64,000 bases of DNA, from the NCBI GenBank assembly GCA_035235625.1, contig CP141140.1, positions 13,970,685 to 14,034,684 on the forward strand. The letters are read 5' to 3'. A program made the position numbers and the translations under genes. Source of the DNA: Saururus chinensis (Eukaryota; Streptophyta; Magnoliopsida; Piperales; Saururaceae). Below, piece by piece: positions 36,113-50,196 of this stretch (its first letter is position 1; each line of letters begins with the position of its first letter). Under the pieces are notes generated by a model that was given only the letters and a program-made list of their open reading frames with translations, did no database searches and was not told the origin of the DNA.

Positions 36113-38237
36113 ATGGTCAGAGGAAGAGATGCTTGCTGGGAACACTGTGTCTTGGTTGATGCTACAAGGCAAAAGGTCAGATGTAACTACTGTCAAAGAG
36201 AATTTAGTGGTGGAGTGTACCGGATGAAATTTCATTTGGCACAAATTAAGAACAAAGACATAATACCTTGTTCTGAGGTTCCAAATGATGTAAGAGACTT
36301 GATTCATAGCATCCTGAGCACTCCAAAAAAACAGAAAGCCCCAAAGAAGCAAAAAGGGATCGATAGGCAACAGAACGGTCCCCAAAATAGTTCTTCTGCT
36401 AGTGGTGGCTTTCATCCTAATCATGTATCAAGTGGCCAACGTGGAAGCACGTGCCCCTCTTTACCATTCTCTCGCCCTTCACCTGACATTCAGCCATGTG
36501 TTGATGATGTACAGAAGCAAAAGCACAAGGATGCTGATAAAAAAATTGCTTTATTTTTCTTTCACAACTCCATTCCTTTTAGTGCTTCCAAATCAGTCTA
36601 TTATCAAGCCATGGTAGATGCTGTTGCTGAATGTGGAGTTGGTTATAAAGCTCCTAGTTATGACGAGTTGAGGTCCAGTCTGTTAGACAAAGTAAAAAGT
36701 GATATAAATGACACTTATAAGAAATTTCGTGGAGAGTGGAAGGACACAGGCTGCACAATTTTGTCAGAGTGCTGGTCAGATGGTCGTTCTAGGTCACTTC
36801 TAGTCTTTTCTGTCACATGCACTAAGGGGACATTCTTTCTTAAGTCTGTTGATGTGTCTGCACATGCAGATGATGCCCACTACTTGTTTGAGTTGCTTGA
36901 ATCAGTCGTGATGGAGGTCGGCCTTGAGAACGTTGTACAGGTAATTACTGATAGTGCTGCTAGTTATGTATATGCTGGGCGGCTCCTAACAACCAAATAT
37001 CCTTCAGTGTTTTGGTCACCTTGTGCTTCATACTGTATTGATAATATGTTGGAGGATATTAGTAAACATGAATGGGTCAGTTTGGTGATGGAGGAGGCAA
37101 GAACCATCACAAGGTATATTTATATGCATGCTTGGATATTAAACCTGATGAGAAAATTTACTGGTGGGAAGGAATTAATTCGACCAAGAATCACGAGATT
37201 TGCTTCGAACTTCTTGTCTTTGAGGGCGATTGTGGTTCATGAAGACAATTTGAAGCATATGTTTTCACACGCTGAGTATTTATCATCTGTCTACAGTAGA
37301 AGACCTGAAGCACAAGCTATTAAATCATTGTTGTACATGGATAGATTTTGGAAACTGGCTCATGAAGCTGTTGGTGTGTCAGAACCACTTGTCAAACTTC
37401 TTCGGATTGTTGATGGGGATATGCCTGCTATGGGTTATATCTATGAGGGCATAGAAAGAACTAAAGTTGCCATCAAGGCATTCTACAAAGGAATTGAAGA
37501 GAAATATATGCCAATTTGGGACATAATTGATAGGAGATGGAATATGCAGCTTCATTCTCCACTTCATGCAGCGGCTGCTTTCCTTAATCCTTCAATTTTT
37601 TATAACCCACACTTTAAGATTGATCTTAAAATGAGAAATGGATTTCAAGAGGCAATGTTGAAAATGATTACGGAAGATAAAGATAAGATAGAATTTACAA
37701 AGGAACATCCCATGTATATAAATGCCCAGGGTGCTTTTGGGAGTGAGTTTGCCATCCTGGGAAGGACACTGAACTCTCCAGGTAGAAACCTTATTTATGG
37801 TTTTCAATTAGAAGTCAAAGCATTATTGACTTGTTTATGTAATTTACTTTACTGCTTGTTATCCCTTAGGTGATTGGTGGGCAGGATATGGTTATGAAGT
37901 CCCCACATTGCAGAGAGCTGCAATCCGAATATTGAGCCAACCTTGCAGTTCTTATTGGTGCAAATGGAATTGGGATACGTTTGAAAACATACATGCCAAG
38001 AAATGGAATAAAATGGAACAAGAAAAGTTCAATGATTTGGTTTTTGTGCATTGCAATCTTCAGTTACAGGCTATCACTCAAAACAGGGATGGCAGATGTA
38101 AACCTGTTATTTTTGATGAAATAGACGTTAGTTGTGAGTGGCCTACGGAATCTGAATCTTCAACCCTTTTATTGGATGATTCATGGTTAGAAAAACTTCC
38201 CTTTGATTGCAGAGGTAGCCCTTCAGATTATGATTAA
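36113..38237 (+). CDS. Domesticated hAT-type protein (BED finger, DUF659)
   Basis: Two coding exons, 36,113-37,781 and 37,870-38,237, join in phase across an 88-bp GT-AG intron to give 678 residues. An acceptor (CTAGCAG|GC, 36,106-36,107) just before the first ATG shows that an earlier exon exists, so a few more N-terminal residues are possible. A BED zinc finger lies at about residues 5-60 (DACWEHC, then CNYC and FHLAQ). A Lys-rich linker follows, then a DUF659 region (SECWSDGRSRS, VQVITDSAASY) and a hAT C-terminal dimerisation region (PTLQRAAIRILSQPCSS, then FNDLVFVHCNL). From memory, near-identical proteins occur widely in flowering plants as single loci. Together with the lack of terminal inverted repeats here, this points to a host gene, probably a nuclear DNA-binding regulator. 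In the dimerisation block WCKWNWDTF replaces the common GCERNWSxF of active hAT transposases. Confidence 0.9.
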
Positions 38238-39484
38238 TTTAGATAGCTAAAATTGTGTGTATAATCCGTGTGTATGCAATGTCTCAACTCTTGAATTAAT
38301 TAACCAGTTGTTGGTGTCTTGGAAGTTCCCAAACAAATTTTCATACCTTTTGGAAGTTAAAAAGTCATACGAATGTTCCTCTCCTTGATTAGGGTGCTAC
38401 ACATGAGCTCTCCTAATATTTGGTAGGGAAATGACTGTTTCATAGGAATATCTTACAATTTTCCCCACCCTTTAAGAGAAATTACCTTCTGCCCTTTGAG
38501 CCTGGATATGCAATACTATCCAGCACCATAACTGCCTTGAGTATAACAATCAGGATACTTTCAAGGTAACGACGCTAGAAAGCTGATCTTCTGGGTGTTA
38601 TTTTTTGTCAGCCATGAATGATTGGGAATGGTTTAAGGTCTTGCTATGTAAAATTTAGCGTGGGGAGGTAGTGCCGTTCATGACTGAAGTTTACATCTGG
38701 AGGCTATGTCAACTCCAGCCGCTGAGCGTAAATAATAAATTGGGGATCAGCTATGTGTAACACAAACATCAGTAAACATAACTTTTTTTACCCCTTAAAA
38801 AATAGGTAAGGAACTGTGTGGAAATCTGGAGGATAGCTACATGTCCTGAGGTAAAAATGGCGACAAAGCTGGCTAGGTACGTCAGTAAACCTCATGTTTG
38901 ATGATATTTGATTATGAAAACACTATAAAAGGTGACAAATACGATTGCGGAATCTCGCTGATTTTTTTTTTTCAATCTAGACAGTGAACATATATATTTT
39001 TTAATCTTCTGTGGTCCGTAAATTTGAGAATCTTCTTAACCCACATAATTTTTCTACCTCTTAATACCTTTCATTCTTCCAAACACTGATTTCTACTTGT
39101 TACCCTAGCTTTCAATTCTAACCGTGCTAGCTAGCAATGCAATTCAAAGAGACGGGTATAAAATGAACGTCCCAGTTGGAGCCTTTGACCAGGAAAGATT
39201 TGAATGTCAGTCTGAACTCCAGGTCCAGCTTACACCCAGCTTAGAGTCGACATCCCTTTTTTTGTTGTTGTTTAACTACGCGTGTTTTGACTTAATATTG
39301 CATGTAAGTCCAAAGTTGAAATATCAAATGTAAAAGAAGTTCAATATTGTCTTAGTACCTTAGTATAAATAAGTAACAAAATCAATAAAAGGTCCTAAGA
39401 CCAACACTTGCTATTCAAAGTCATCCTGTTATTTAATGCTCCTCATTCATGTTTTTGCTAAACTAAAATCTTGTTCGCTAGTGG
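38238..39484. other. Intergenic between two converging genes
   Basis: This holds the presumed 3' untranslated regions of the hAT-derived gene (+) and the EB1 gene (-), which face each other tail to tail. I see no other gene or repeat that can be defined. Confidence 0.5.
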
Positions 39485-42387
39485 TCAGAGATTCCTGCCT
39501 TCCACGTAAGCAGATTCCTTGGTGTCAGTAGAAAACAACATTCTTCTAACAGTTTCAGCTACCTGTGAGAAGAACTAAATTCAGAATTTGTATGAGGAAT
39601 TCACACAGATAATCATCATGTACATGATAGAAGAGAAAATCCAAAGACAATCGTGTGCCAGAACTCAACATGGATTATAAATGCACTGAGTCACAACTTT
39701 GTCATTCCAAAAAGTAATTCAATTCGTCCAATTTATTTTCCGTCCAAAGAGGTGAAACTCATTAATAGGAAGAACTTTCTCATATTTTAAATGTCTGAAA
39801 GTCCTTAAAGGAGCTGATTACATGTCATAGTTTCAAGAGCTTGTAGAAGTTTACACTAATGATTTATGATAATAGGTGCACTTCAACCTGACATGTCTGT
39901 CATCAAATGATTCCAATATATGATTTTTTTTTCAAAAAGTGACTTCACATTACATAGTTCTTATTTTGTAATACTCCGTCCATCCCATATTAATAGCTCC
40001 ATTTATTTGTCAAAATTAACTAATTTTAGTTCATTTTGTAAAACTAAATATAACGATGGAGGGAATAACAGATATTGCTGAAAGAGACGTTTAACATACT
40101 ACAGTAGTTTATTTAAACATATTTCGAGTGAACAATATATTCGAAGGAATCAGTTATTAATCTAAGAATATGCAGTTTTAGCAAAAGAAAGAAAAATCTA
40201 AGAATCTGACATGCACCTTGAGACCAGGCTAAAGAATAATAGCCTTCATACCGTACAGACGGGACCTTCTTAAAGTCTTAATAGACTCAAGTTCTTTAAT
40301 TTTCTAAAAAAATCTGGTGTTGCGTCGATGCCGGTTTTCTTCCGAGAATTTTGAAATACGTAAACGATTTCAGATACATAAAAGCTAATGCAACTGATAA
40401 AATAAATGCTTTTCTTTCATCCTATAATATACAATTATAAAAACATATATACATGAATTAATGCTAAGAAGCAAAATCTCTTATACTCTAGATGTTAAAA
40501 TACAAAATACATCCTCAACAAGAACGCAACAAAGGAAAAGAATTACGTACTGGGAGTTGTGCTATGCCAGTTGATTGGAAAAGGATTTCAATGTCACGCA
40601 AATTTTCATAATAGAAGTTTCTTTCCTTCTCCAATTGAGAAAGTGATACCTTTAGATCTGCAACCTGTGTGTTGAAGGAAACAAAGGAGTGGATTTCATT
40701 TGACACGCATCTTATCAGACACATTTCTCCCTCAAAATTAATAAACGCAAAGTGGGTCTTACAAATTCATCAACTGAGTGGAGATACAAAAGACCAGATG
40801 ATATTAAAGCATATTTTCAAGTTTTCTCATGCAAAAGAACATTTATATCTAACGACAGCCAAACCTTTTTAGTCAACGCTTTAACCTCGTCCTCATCATT
40901 CTTAACAATGATATGTTGCGCTGAGTATGCTTTTTCCTGCTTAGAAGCTATATGAAAAGCGTGTCCAGTCAATATTAATTAAAAGCAACATTTTATGATT
41001 AAAATTAAACAGATAATTTTATATAACCTAGCACAGTGAGATCAACCCTGCACCTTCAGTGGAAACAACGATAAATGAATTATTCAGCTGTAATGATTTT
41101 GTGCCCTTCTGAAGTCCCTTTGAATGCCGCTCCTTAACCCCCTTACACCTTCTGTCCATCGGATTATAATTCCTAAAAGCCAAGAGACATCAAATTTATA
41201 TCAAAAGCTTTTGCAGTGAAATATAGCAAAGTGAGCGGTTAAAAAAAGAGAGGAAAAATACTCATTCTTGATGCCTCCATTTATACAATCACAATAGCGC
41301 TTCAGCCACTGAAGGAACTCCAGGTTGTCCAAAGGACGCCCCTTAACAAGTTTGTTAACCTCAACATGCTGTATTGTAGGGTAAAAGATAAAGATAATAA
41401 ATTCACGGTTATTATAAACGATGTTGAGTAGATTATAAGAAGTCCAAATTCAATAATTGCCATTCCATGATAAATGGGCTCAAAACAAGGTAAGTCTACT
41501 ATATATAGCGGAAAAAAGTGAACCTTTTCAATCTTTAACTTGCTGAATACTTCTTGGAGAACCTTGTAATTTTGAATCATCTCATATTCGGATTTTGCAT
41601 TGAAATTCACCTTCAAAGAACAAGAAATTCAATAAACTTCCAGGAGAGGCATGCATAAAACGAACAAAAGACTGACACTCGTACCTTGTGCATGGGAACA
41701 TATCCTGGATGGGTCATGTCCATCAACTGACATTGAACAGCACCAGATGCGGCCTGTTCAACATAAAGAGGGACTGAACAAAATTTATGTTTGAAAGATT
41801 GATAACATCAGCAAAGCCAGTACTTGTATTGAACTACGATAATAAGCAGATACAGGGTCAGAAGCAAATTGTCAACAATGGGCATATTTCTGAGCTTTAA
41901 CCTGCCTCTAATTCCATTTCCTCCATCAAATGCAAATGCACGACAGAGCATGCAGAGAGCATGCGGAAAACAAATGGTATGCTCAAAATAAAATCACGTG
42001 TTTGATCTTTGATTCAAAAGTAAAGGTCTAAAGGATAAGTTTCCTCAAATTATTCTCCAATTGAAGTAAATTCAGTCTCAAAGTACTACCATTAGTTAGT
42101 CATTTAAAACATTTTAGTCACAAATAACGCTGTCAGTCCACAAGGAGTGCATGTTTTTTTCTTCTTCTTTTGGCTAGGACAGTCCAACACTTGCATTTAC
42201 ATATCAGGAGCAACAGAAGCTCATTAGGTACCCACAAAAGATCCAAACATGGGAAAACCGGAAACTAGACCTCTTCCACTTTGGTGAGATGGAGCTGAAG
42301 GGTGGCGTTGATCCAGGCCAGAATCTCGTTCCTGCCCACGAAATAAGCCGCGTCCATCATCCCTATGTTCCCTGCCATTGTCGCCAT
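39485..42387 (-). CDS. EB1: EB1 microtubule plus-end-tracking protein
   Basis: Eight exons rebuilt by hand: 42,387-42,271; 41,753-41,685; 41,610-41,524; 41,368-41,262; 41,172-41,054; 40,947-40,865; 40,664-40,551; 39,562-39,485. All joins are in phase, giving 257 residues. Exons 1-4 encode the calponin-homology domain that binds growing microtubule ends ([59 protein letters not shown]). Exons 6-8 encode the coiled-coil EB-homology dimer domain ([18 protein letters not shown]). An in-frame second ATG lies three codons in. The Ser/Pro/Lys linker is short, and the protein ends VEGRNL with no acidic or long basic tail, so it is shorter than the Arabidopsis EB1 proteins as I recall them. The EB-homology block has Asn, Tyr and Asn-Leu where DFYFxKL is usual. 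Intron 7 holds a Stowaway-like MITE. Confidence 0.92.
39972..40067. repeat. Short Stowaway-like MITE in EB1 intron 7
   Basis: TACTCCGTCCATCCCATATT at the left and GATGGAGGGAATA at the right are inverted ends flanked by TA. At about 96 bp it is an internally shortened copy of the family seen at 52.6 kb. It lies between EB1 exons 7 and 8. Confidence 0.65.
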
Positions 42388-42920
42388 TGGACTTCCTCCC
42401 CTTCACTCGCGCAGGAGCTTCTCTTCTGCTGTCTATTATTGTAAAGAGCTAAGGAACTTCTCTTCTGCTGTCTGTTATTGTAAAGAGCGAAGTTGGACTG
42501 TCATGTCCCATCGTCAATGAAAGGAACAGTTTACGAGCACATAAGAACAGCCTAACGAGAATGTAACCGAAAACTATTTAATTAATTATTATATACACAT
42601 CAATAACCACTAACATTAAAAATTGCACTGTGAAATTGTGGTATTGAGCTGGGCCTGCATAAATCTACGGAGTGGTTGGTAGGGAAGTATGGGCCTCAAT
42701 CCTCTCGGGCCCATGGTTATATATTACGGGCCAGTCCACAAGGAAGCCCATTGGGGCACGTAGACACAAACGAGGGAGGTGTGGCGCTAGGGTTTCATAT
42801 AAAGCGACCGAATATGTTTCGTCTATCGTTTGCGAAGAGCCGCGCCAGCCCTCGTTGCCTTGTCTGCTTGCATCTCTGATCGGCCGAGTGGGCGGGGAGC
42901 GCCGGCGGCTCTGAGTAGCC
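42388..42920. promoter_or_regulatory. Shared promoter of EB1 (-) and RPS9 (+)
   Basis: The two start codons are 533 bp apart, head to head. Near the RPS9 side are several site II elements (TGGGCC/T or complement): 42,650-42,655; 42,690-42,695; 42,708-42,713; 42,745-42,750. A telo-box (TAGGGTTT, 42,788-42,795) follows. This combination is typical of plant ribosomal protein and cell-proliferation genes, and class I TCP factors bind site II. On the EB1 side a 39-bp direct duplication (42,414-42,452 and 42,453-42,491, CTTCTCTTCTGCTGTCT shared) lies in the leader or core promoter. Confidence 0.75.
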
Positions 42921-45302
<2,382 letters not shown>

Positions 45303-46711
45303 GCAATGCTAATTATAGGTATTGTAGCAACGTGCTGAATTCGGCTACAGTATATCTTGGAGCTATTTTGAAATTATGGTTTTCTTTTTACAATGTTGAC
45401 ATTTTTGTAGTAGTTTGTTTTGCTCAGTGGACATGACTTTCATTGATAAAACGAATGTTAAGTTGAATTTTTGGAAATAGAGTTGGAATATATTCACAAC
45501 GTAATTTCATTTGCGCTGGACATGGTTGGTTCAGTCTTGTCTCTGCGATTATCATGAATCTTTTTAGTTCCTGAAATGGTTTATCTAGCTTGCTTAACAA
45601 CTGAATATTAATGAAATAAGACAAATTATTGAAAAGGATAAGGCCTGTCTTTTAAAGCAAGAGAGCCCGGTAACGGAATTTTAGAAGGGAAAAGCAGTGA
45701 AGAGTTTTTCCTATACAGCTTAAATATTAATAATTCCTATGTGTGCTTTAGGGCTCATTGTTAGATTGGAGTATTAAAAATTCTTTCCAAAAGCAGAGCA
45801 GGTACATTGGCAAGGCAAGGTAAAACAAGAGGGAAGGGAAGGAGATATGAGAATATAGGGTGGGTAGATGGACCTTAACTAGTTGGATTTTATTGAACCA
45901 GACGAGGACGTATGTTAAAACATTAGACCCACCTGATCCAACCTAAGTTGGGCATAATACAAGGCTTGGTTCTAGCAGGGTCGTGTGGTTTTTGCCCTCG
46001 GTCGTGCGAGACATATTATTAGAGCCATGTCTATAATTTGCAACAAAATTATGGTTTTTTATTGTTCCACAAGCTATTCGATGGTCGATGCCCAACAGTA
46101 CACCCGCTTCAAAGTGCATAAATTTGTGTAGTTATCAACCTTCAACTCCCTTTTATGTGCCTGCCTTAATGCTTCTCACTTATTATGAGCCGAGGTAAGA
46201 AATGTCTTAGGACCATTGTGCATTTTAACATTAATATGCACTAATATGTATTTTATCTATCTTAAAAATAAATAATCCCCAAGCATTTTTCTTTTTATAT
46301 AGGGTTCATACTGACTAGGAAATATGAAAAACTAACCGGTACCCTAAATCCACTTTCTGGCACCTGACGGAGCAGCAAGGATTTGCTTGGGCACTCGCAA
46401 ATGTCACGGGCGCCCTCCATCATATCCCGGATATCTCTCGGGCCAAGGTCTTTGAACTTGGAACTAGTCCCTTCCAAAACGCTGGTCAAGCTCACCCCAT
46501 GGTTGGGTGGTCAGCGGTCCACCCTTTTTGCATGGGACGCATCTAGCCCCACTCTGTACGCGGCGCTCCTCTTCCTCCGTCACGCACGCACGTGCCCCAC
46601 GTCCCCTGTTCCAATTTCCTATGTGATTTGTGTATAATATGCTCCCTCCGTCCCCGGCTACGTCTCTCGTCTTCCTCTCCCTTTTCTTTTTTATCCTAAA
46701 ACCCGCCGGCC
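45303..46711. other. Intergenic with MITE end fragments
   Basis: The 3' untranslated region of RPS9 is followed by plain DNA. Two scraps of the Mutator-like MITE family occur: a right-end piece at about 45,745-45,788 (GGGCTCATTGTTAG) and a left-end piece at about 46,168-46,270 (TTATTATGAGCC). 46,540-46,711 is GC-rich and CT-rich and is probably the promoter and leader of the next gene. Confidence 0.5.
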
Positions 46712-47131
46712 ATGGCCTTCAAAGAACCGGAGTGCCCCGTTGAGCTTCTGCACGCCGCAAAAAAATGGGACCTCCGCACAGAGGCTGCTGGCGATGGCGC
46801 GCCGGCGGAGGTGAAACGGAGCCGCAACAATGGCCCAGTCGGCTCCGGCTCCCCTCCTCCTACGGGGCTTCGGGTGATCCGGACTGCTCAGAAACCGGGG
46901 ACCACGACCGGTGTAGTAGTCAACGGGGATGGGAGGTGCGGAGCCGTGCACAACCAGGTGAAGAGGATCAAGGAGGAGGATTCGCACCTCGGGGAGGACG
47001 TTCCGAGCGCGACAGAGAAGCTCGCCGCATTTTTTAGTCTGAGCTCACAGGTGGACTCCATTCTGTATTCGAGGCCGGTCCTCCCGTCCTCTCCCCTCGG
47101 CGGCAAGAGACCAGTGAGACCCTTCCTGTGA
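46712..47131 (+). CDS. GC-rich gene of unknown function, 139 residues
   Basis: The ATG sits in a strong context (GCCATGG) after a CT-rich leader, and the coding sequence is far more GC-rich than its surroundings. The product is hydrophilic and Pro/Gly/Arg-rich, opening MAFKEPECPVELLHAAKKWD and containing SATEKLAAFFSLSSQVDSIL. No signal peptide, membrane segment or known motif is visible, and I do not recognise it. A donor (CCA|GTGAGA, 47,114) in phase with an acceptor (CTCAG|GAGCTT, 47,421) would replace the last five residues with about 20, ending at 47,483. Either form is possible. Homology in other plants or transcripts would settle whether it is real. Confidence 0.45.
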   Translation: MAFKEPECPVELLHAAKKWDLRTEAAGDGAPAEVKRSRNNGPVGSGSPPPTGLRVIRTAQKPGTTTGVVVNGDGRCGAVHNQVKRIKEEDSHLGEDVPSATEKLAAFFSLSSQVDSILYSRPVLPSSPLGGKRPVRPFL

Positions 47132-50100
47132 AATCCTTAGGTTCGGTTCCTACCTTCTTTCACATTCAGTTCTTGCCTTCATTCTTCAATCTGTTTTGAT
47201 CAAATAAGTTGTTTCGTCCCCCAGTTTTTCTTGTTCTACCCACAAATTTCAGCAGTATTTCGACATCTTCGTTAGAAAGGGAAGAAAAATTCACTTCGTG
47301 AAATTAATTTAGAATGGGATTTCTTACGCTTTGCCGGCTGCTTTTGTTGCTGAAAATTCATTATGTACACGTTTTTTTTATCCTAATGGTATCTCATCTG
47401 AAATAAAAATGTATTCTCAGGAGCTTCGCGAGGCCACGGACGGAAAGAGGTGCTTCATTCTACGGCTGGCCCAGTTTTGCTAGTCTAACCAGTGACAGAT
47501 TTCTTTTAGGTAGTGCTAATGCTGCTCTTCTACTTTCAGTCACCGAGGAATAAACAACAAAAAGACGACAGGGTTTCTGTTGCATGTACAGTTAACTAAC
47601 AGGATGAGCAGTTTTCCCCCTCTTCCTTTTTCCTTATTTCTGCTCTTCTCCTCTGCTACCGTGAGTTTAATAGGCTGAATGGAAAGATGGCAACTACTCG
47701 TTTGATCATGGTTTGTGCTGGGCGAGGTTACTGAAGTTCACACTGGCCTTTCGGAAATTACTATCAGCCAGGCCCCAATATACTCTATGCTAATTACTAA
47801 AACCCTACTCATCTTCAATTAGAGAGAGAGAAAGGTGGTCATTTCTTATTAAACCCAGGTTTCCCCCAGTTAGAACTGAATTTATGCGCAAAAAAACCCC
47901 GACCGTCTACCAATGGTTGGTGGCCTGGTTAATTTTATAAATATTAATTCACATAAAAAAAGTAAAATAAGAATATCAATTTCTTTTTACAAATAAAGTT
48001 TTTTTCAAATAGGAGTTGTATTAGTGTCACTTGGGTCGGGTATATGATAAAACTAGACTGGGGTTAGGTTTGAATTTTAAATTTAACTCGAATAATTATT
48101 CGAGTTGGATTCAAATTTATCATTTAAGAAATGATATCAAGTTCGGGTTTAGCAAAACCCGACCTAAACAAGGCTATAAATATAAATTTTGTATATTTTT
48201 TTTATTTTAATAAAACCCAACCCGACCTTAATAGGTCGGGTTTGGGTTCCCAAATTCAACCGGGTAATTTATCATTTAAGAAATAGTATCCAGTTTGGCA
48301 AAACCCGATCTAAATCCAACCCGGCCAACATCCTTATACACAACAACATGTCCGTCCCTCGCGGCAATCTCTCACATGGGAGCACCATTAATCATCCTAA
48401 TTCACCAGCTACTTTGGCCGTTTGATTTACATGACTAGATAGCGGTTAAAGCACTAGTGTACACATTAGTCTGATGGAAGGATGAACATTAACACCACAG
48501 CATGTCCAACTCAATTGACCTTGTCACAATTGAAATTGCGTTTGTTTTTTGCCCTCCCTAGTCCATCATTCTGTGATGGCCGCTCATTTGTCAGTAGGTA
48601 GTTGATGCCTGGTTAGGGAGATCACTTAGGAAAAAATTCCCTAAAATTAAGTTTCAACTCGATCATTGACAAAAAAAAAATTGCAAAATAAAGCCATACT
48701 TTTTATCTTTTCCACATAGCATAGAAAATGGAAAGCCAAAGAACAAAGAGGGATTCAATATGGCAAAATTTACACATCTTCTGCATTTTTTTGCACTTAT
48801 TACACTTGTTAACTCTATAATATGATCCCATCAAATCATTTTATGATATAATAGAATTGACTTGAACAAGTGTAAATAGCACGAAAAATGTTGAAGATGT
48901 GCAAATTCTACCACATTGACCAGCACATATGTAAATCGCTAAGAAACCTTTTCCATAACCAAATGCAATGCAAAATGGACAGCTTGCAACTTCAAAGCTT
49001 TACACACTAAGTCTAGGGACCCTCAAAGTCCTACTCTCTTCACAGTAAGAAAATTGGTATTGTTACTCTTTTCTAGTATGGTCGTAAGACTAATCTAATC
49101 AAAACTCGCACACTTTGGTCTAGTTTGTAGTTATTTATGAAACCCTTATGAATTTTGGGTGCCATGCCAGCTTCATGGGCAGAGGGGACCATTGTATTAG
49201 CACAAGGAAAATCTCTCACAAGGAAACAACTGATTTCAATTATTTTAAGGAAAATGTTTCTCCTCCTTTCAAAATTTCACTTTAGAACCCACCGTATGCA
49301 TCACTACCATGTTTTGACATAGTGAACCCCATAACCTAATGAATTTTACAGTAAGATTTTTGTAGGAGATACAACATTACTCTTATTTTAATAGTCTCTA
49401 CATAACATGTCAGCTGAAAATCTAAGGTAGGGAAAATGAGCTCCCTATAGGTCAGATCAAATCGATAGCATAGCAATAAACTCAATCAACAACCATTCTA
49501 AACAATTTTTAAAAAAACAGAGTAGTTCCCTTGATTGAGCGACCGAGAACAACCGATGAGTGGCGAACAAGAGAAGGAATTGGATAGACAAAGGTACGCC
49601 TTGAAAGGGGAAAGGAAAATGATTGGGTCCCTTGGCACATTTCGGCAATTCAAAATTTTTTTGGGTACAACCAGAGCTAAGTTCTTACGCTTTTTATTGT
49701 ACTAGCTAAGTTTTTAACCCTAGTAAACTTTCTTTTAGTTCCAATACTAATTTTTTTATGCAGATCGAAGGCCTAACTTCTGTGACACAAGCAACAAATC
49801 CAATAGGTTAGACCTCTAGGTGAATAGAAGACAATTATTACTCGTGAACCACTTCAATAATTTTTTATTTTTTCTCCTTAAAAACAATAATTGCAGCTTT
49901 CCATTAATGAATAACAGTAACGATATTTACAGCTATGTTAGTTTCTGAAACTACAGTCTACACACTTTTCTGAATCTACAGTCTACACAATCTGGCACCT
50001 AGTGAAAGGAGTTAAAACTGAACGATTCAACCATCTCGCTCCTATTTCAACAATTGCAAAACAATTAAATAAAGGTTATTGCATCTTTAAAAAAGAATTG

Positions 50101-50196
50101 TTAAATTGGGAGCTGATTACCATAAAGTGGTATTATAGACTCGTTGTATATCTTGCCACCGCTTGAGAAGATTATGAGAGGAACTCATTTGGCTTT
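47132..50196. other. Intergenic, repeats only
   Basis: No gene is seen. 48,000-48,350 is built of GGTCGGGT / ACCCGACC motifs in both orientations and contains a direct duplication with a period of 152 bp (TTTATCATTTAAGAAAT at 48,117 and again at 48,269), probably transposon-derived. A foldback element at 48.8 kb is listed separately. The remainder is AT-rich DNA, with the 3' untranslated region of MAG2 at its right end. Confidence 0.5.
48761..48913. repeat. MITE with about 50-bp inverted ends
   Basis: The left arm starts TGGCAAAATTTACACATCTT and runs to TTACACTTGTT. The right arm mirrors it, from AACAAGTGTAAAT to AAATTCTACCA. The arms cover roughly 50 bp each with about four of five bases matching and enclose a short AT-rich loop. 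No coding capacity. I could not fix a target duplication, so the superfamily is open. Confidence 0.65.

Noticed and set aside
46640-46660. CTCCCTCCGTCC phrase resembling a Stowaway end before the unknown gene
   Set aside because: No matching inverted end downstream and no inner family sequence; probably part of a CT-rich leader.
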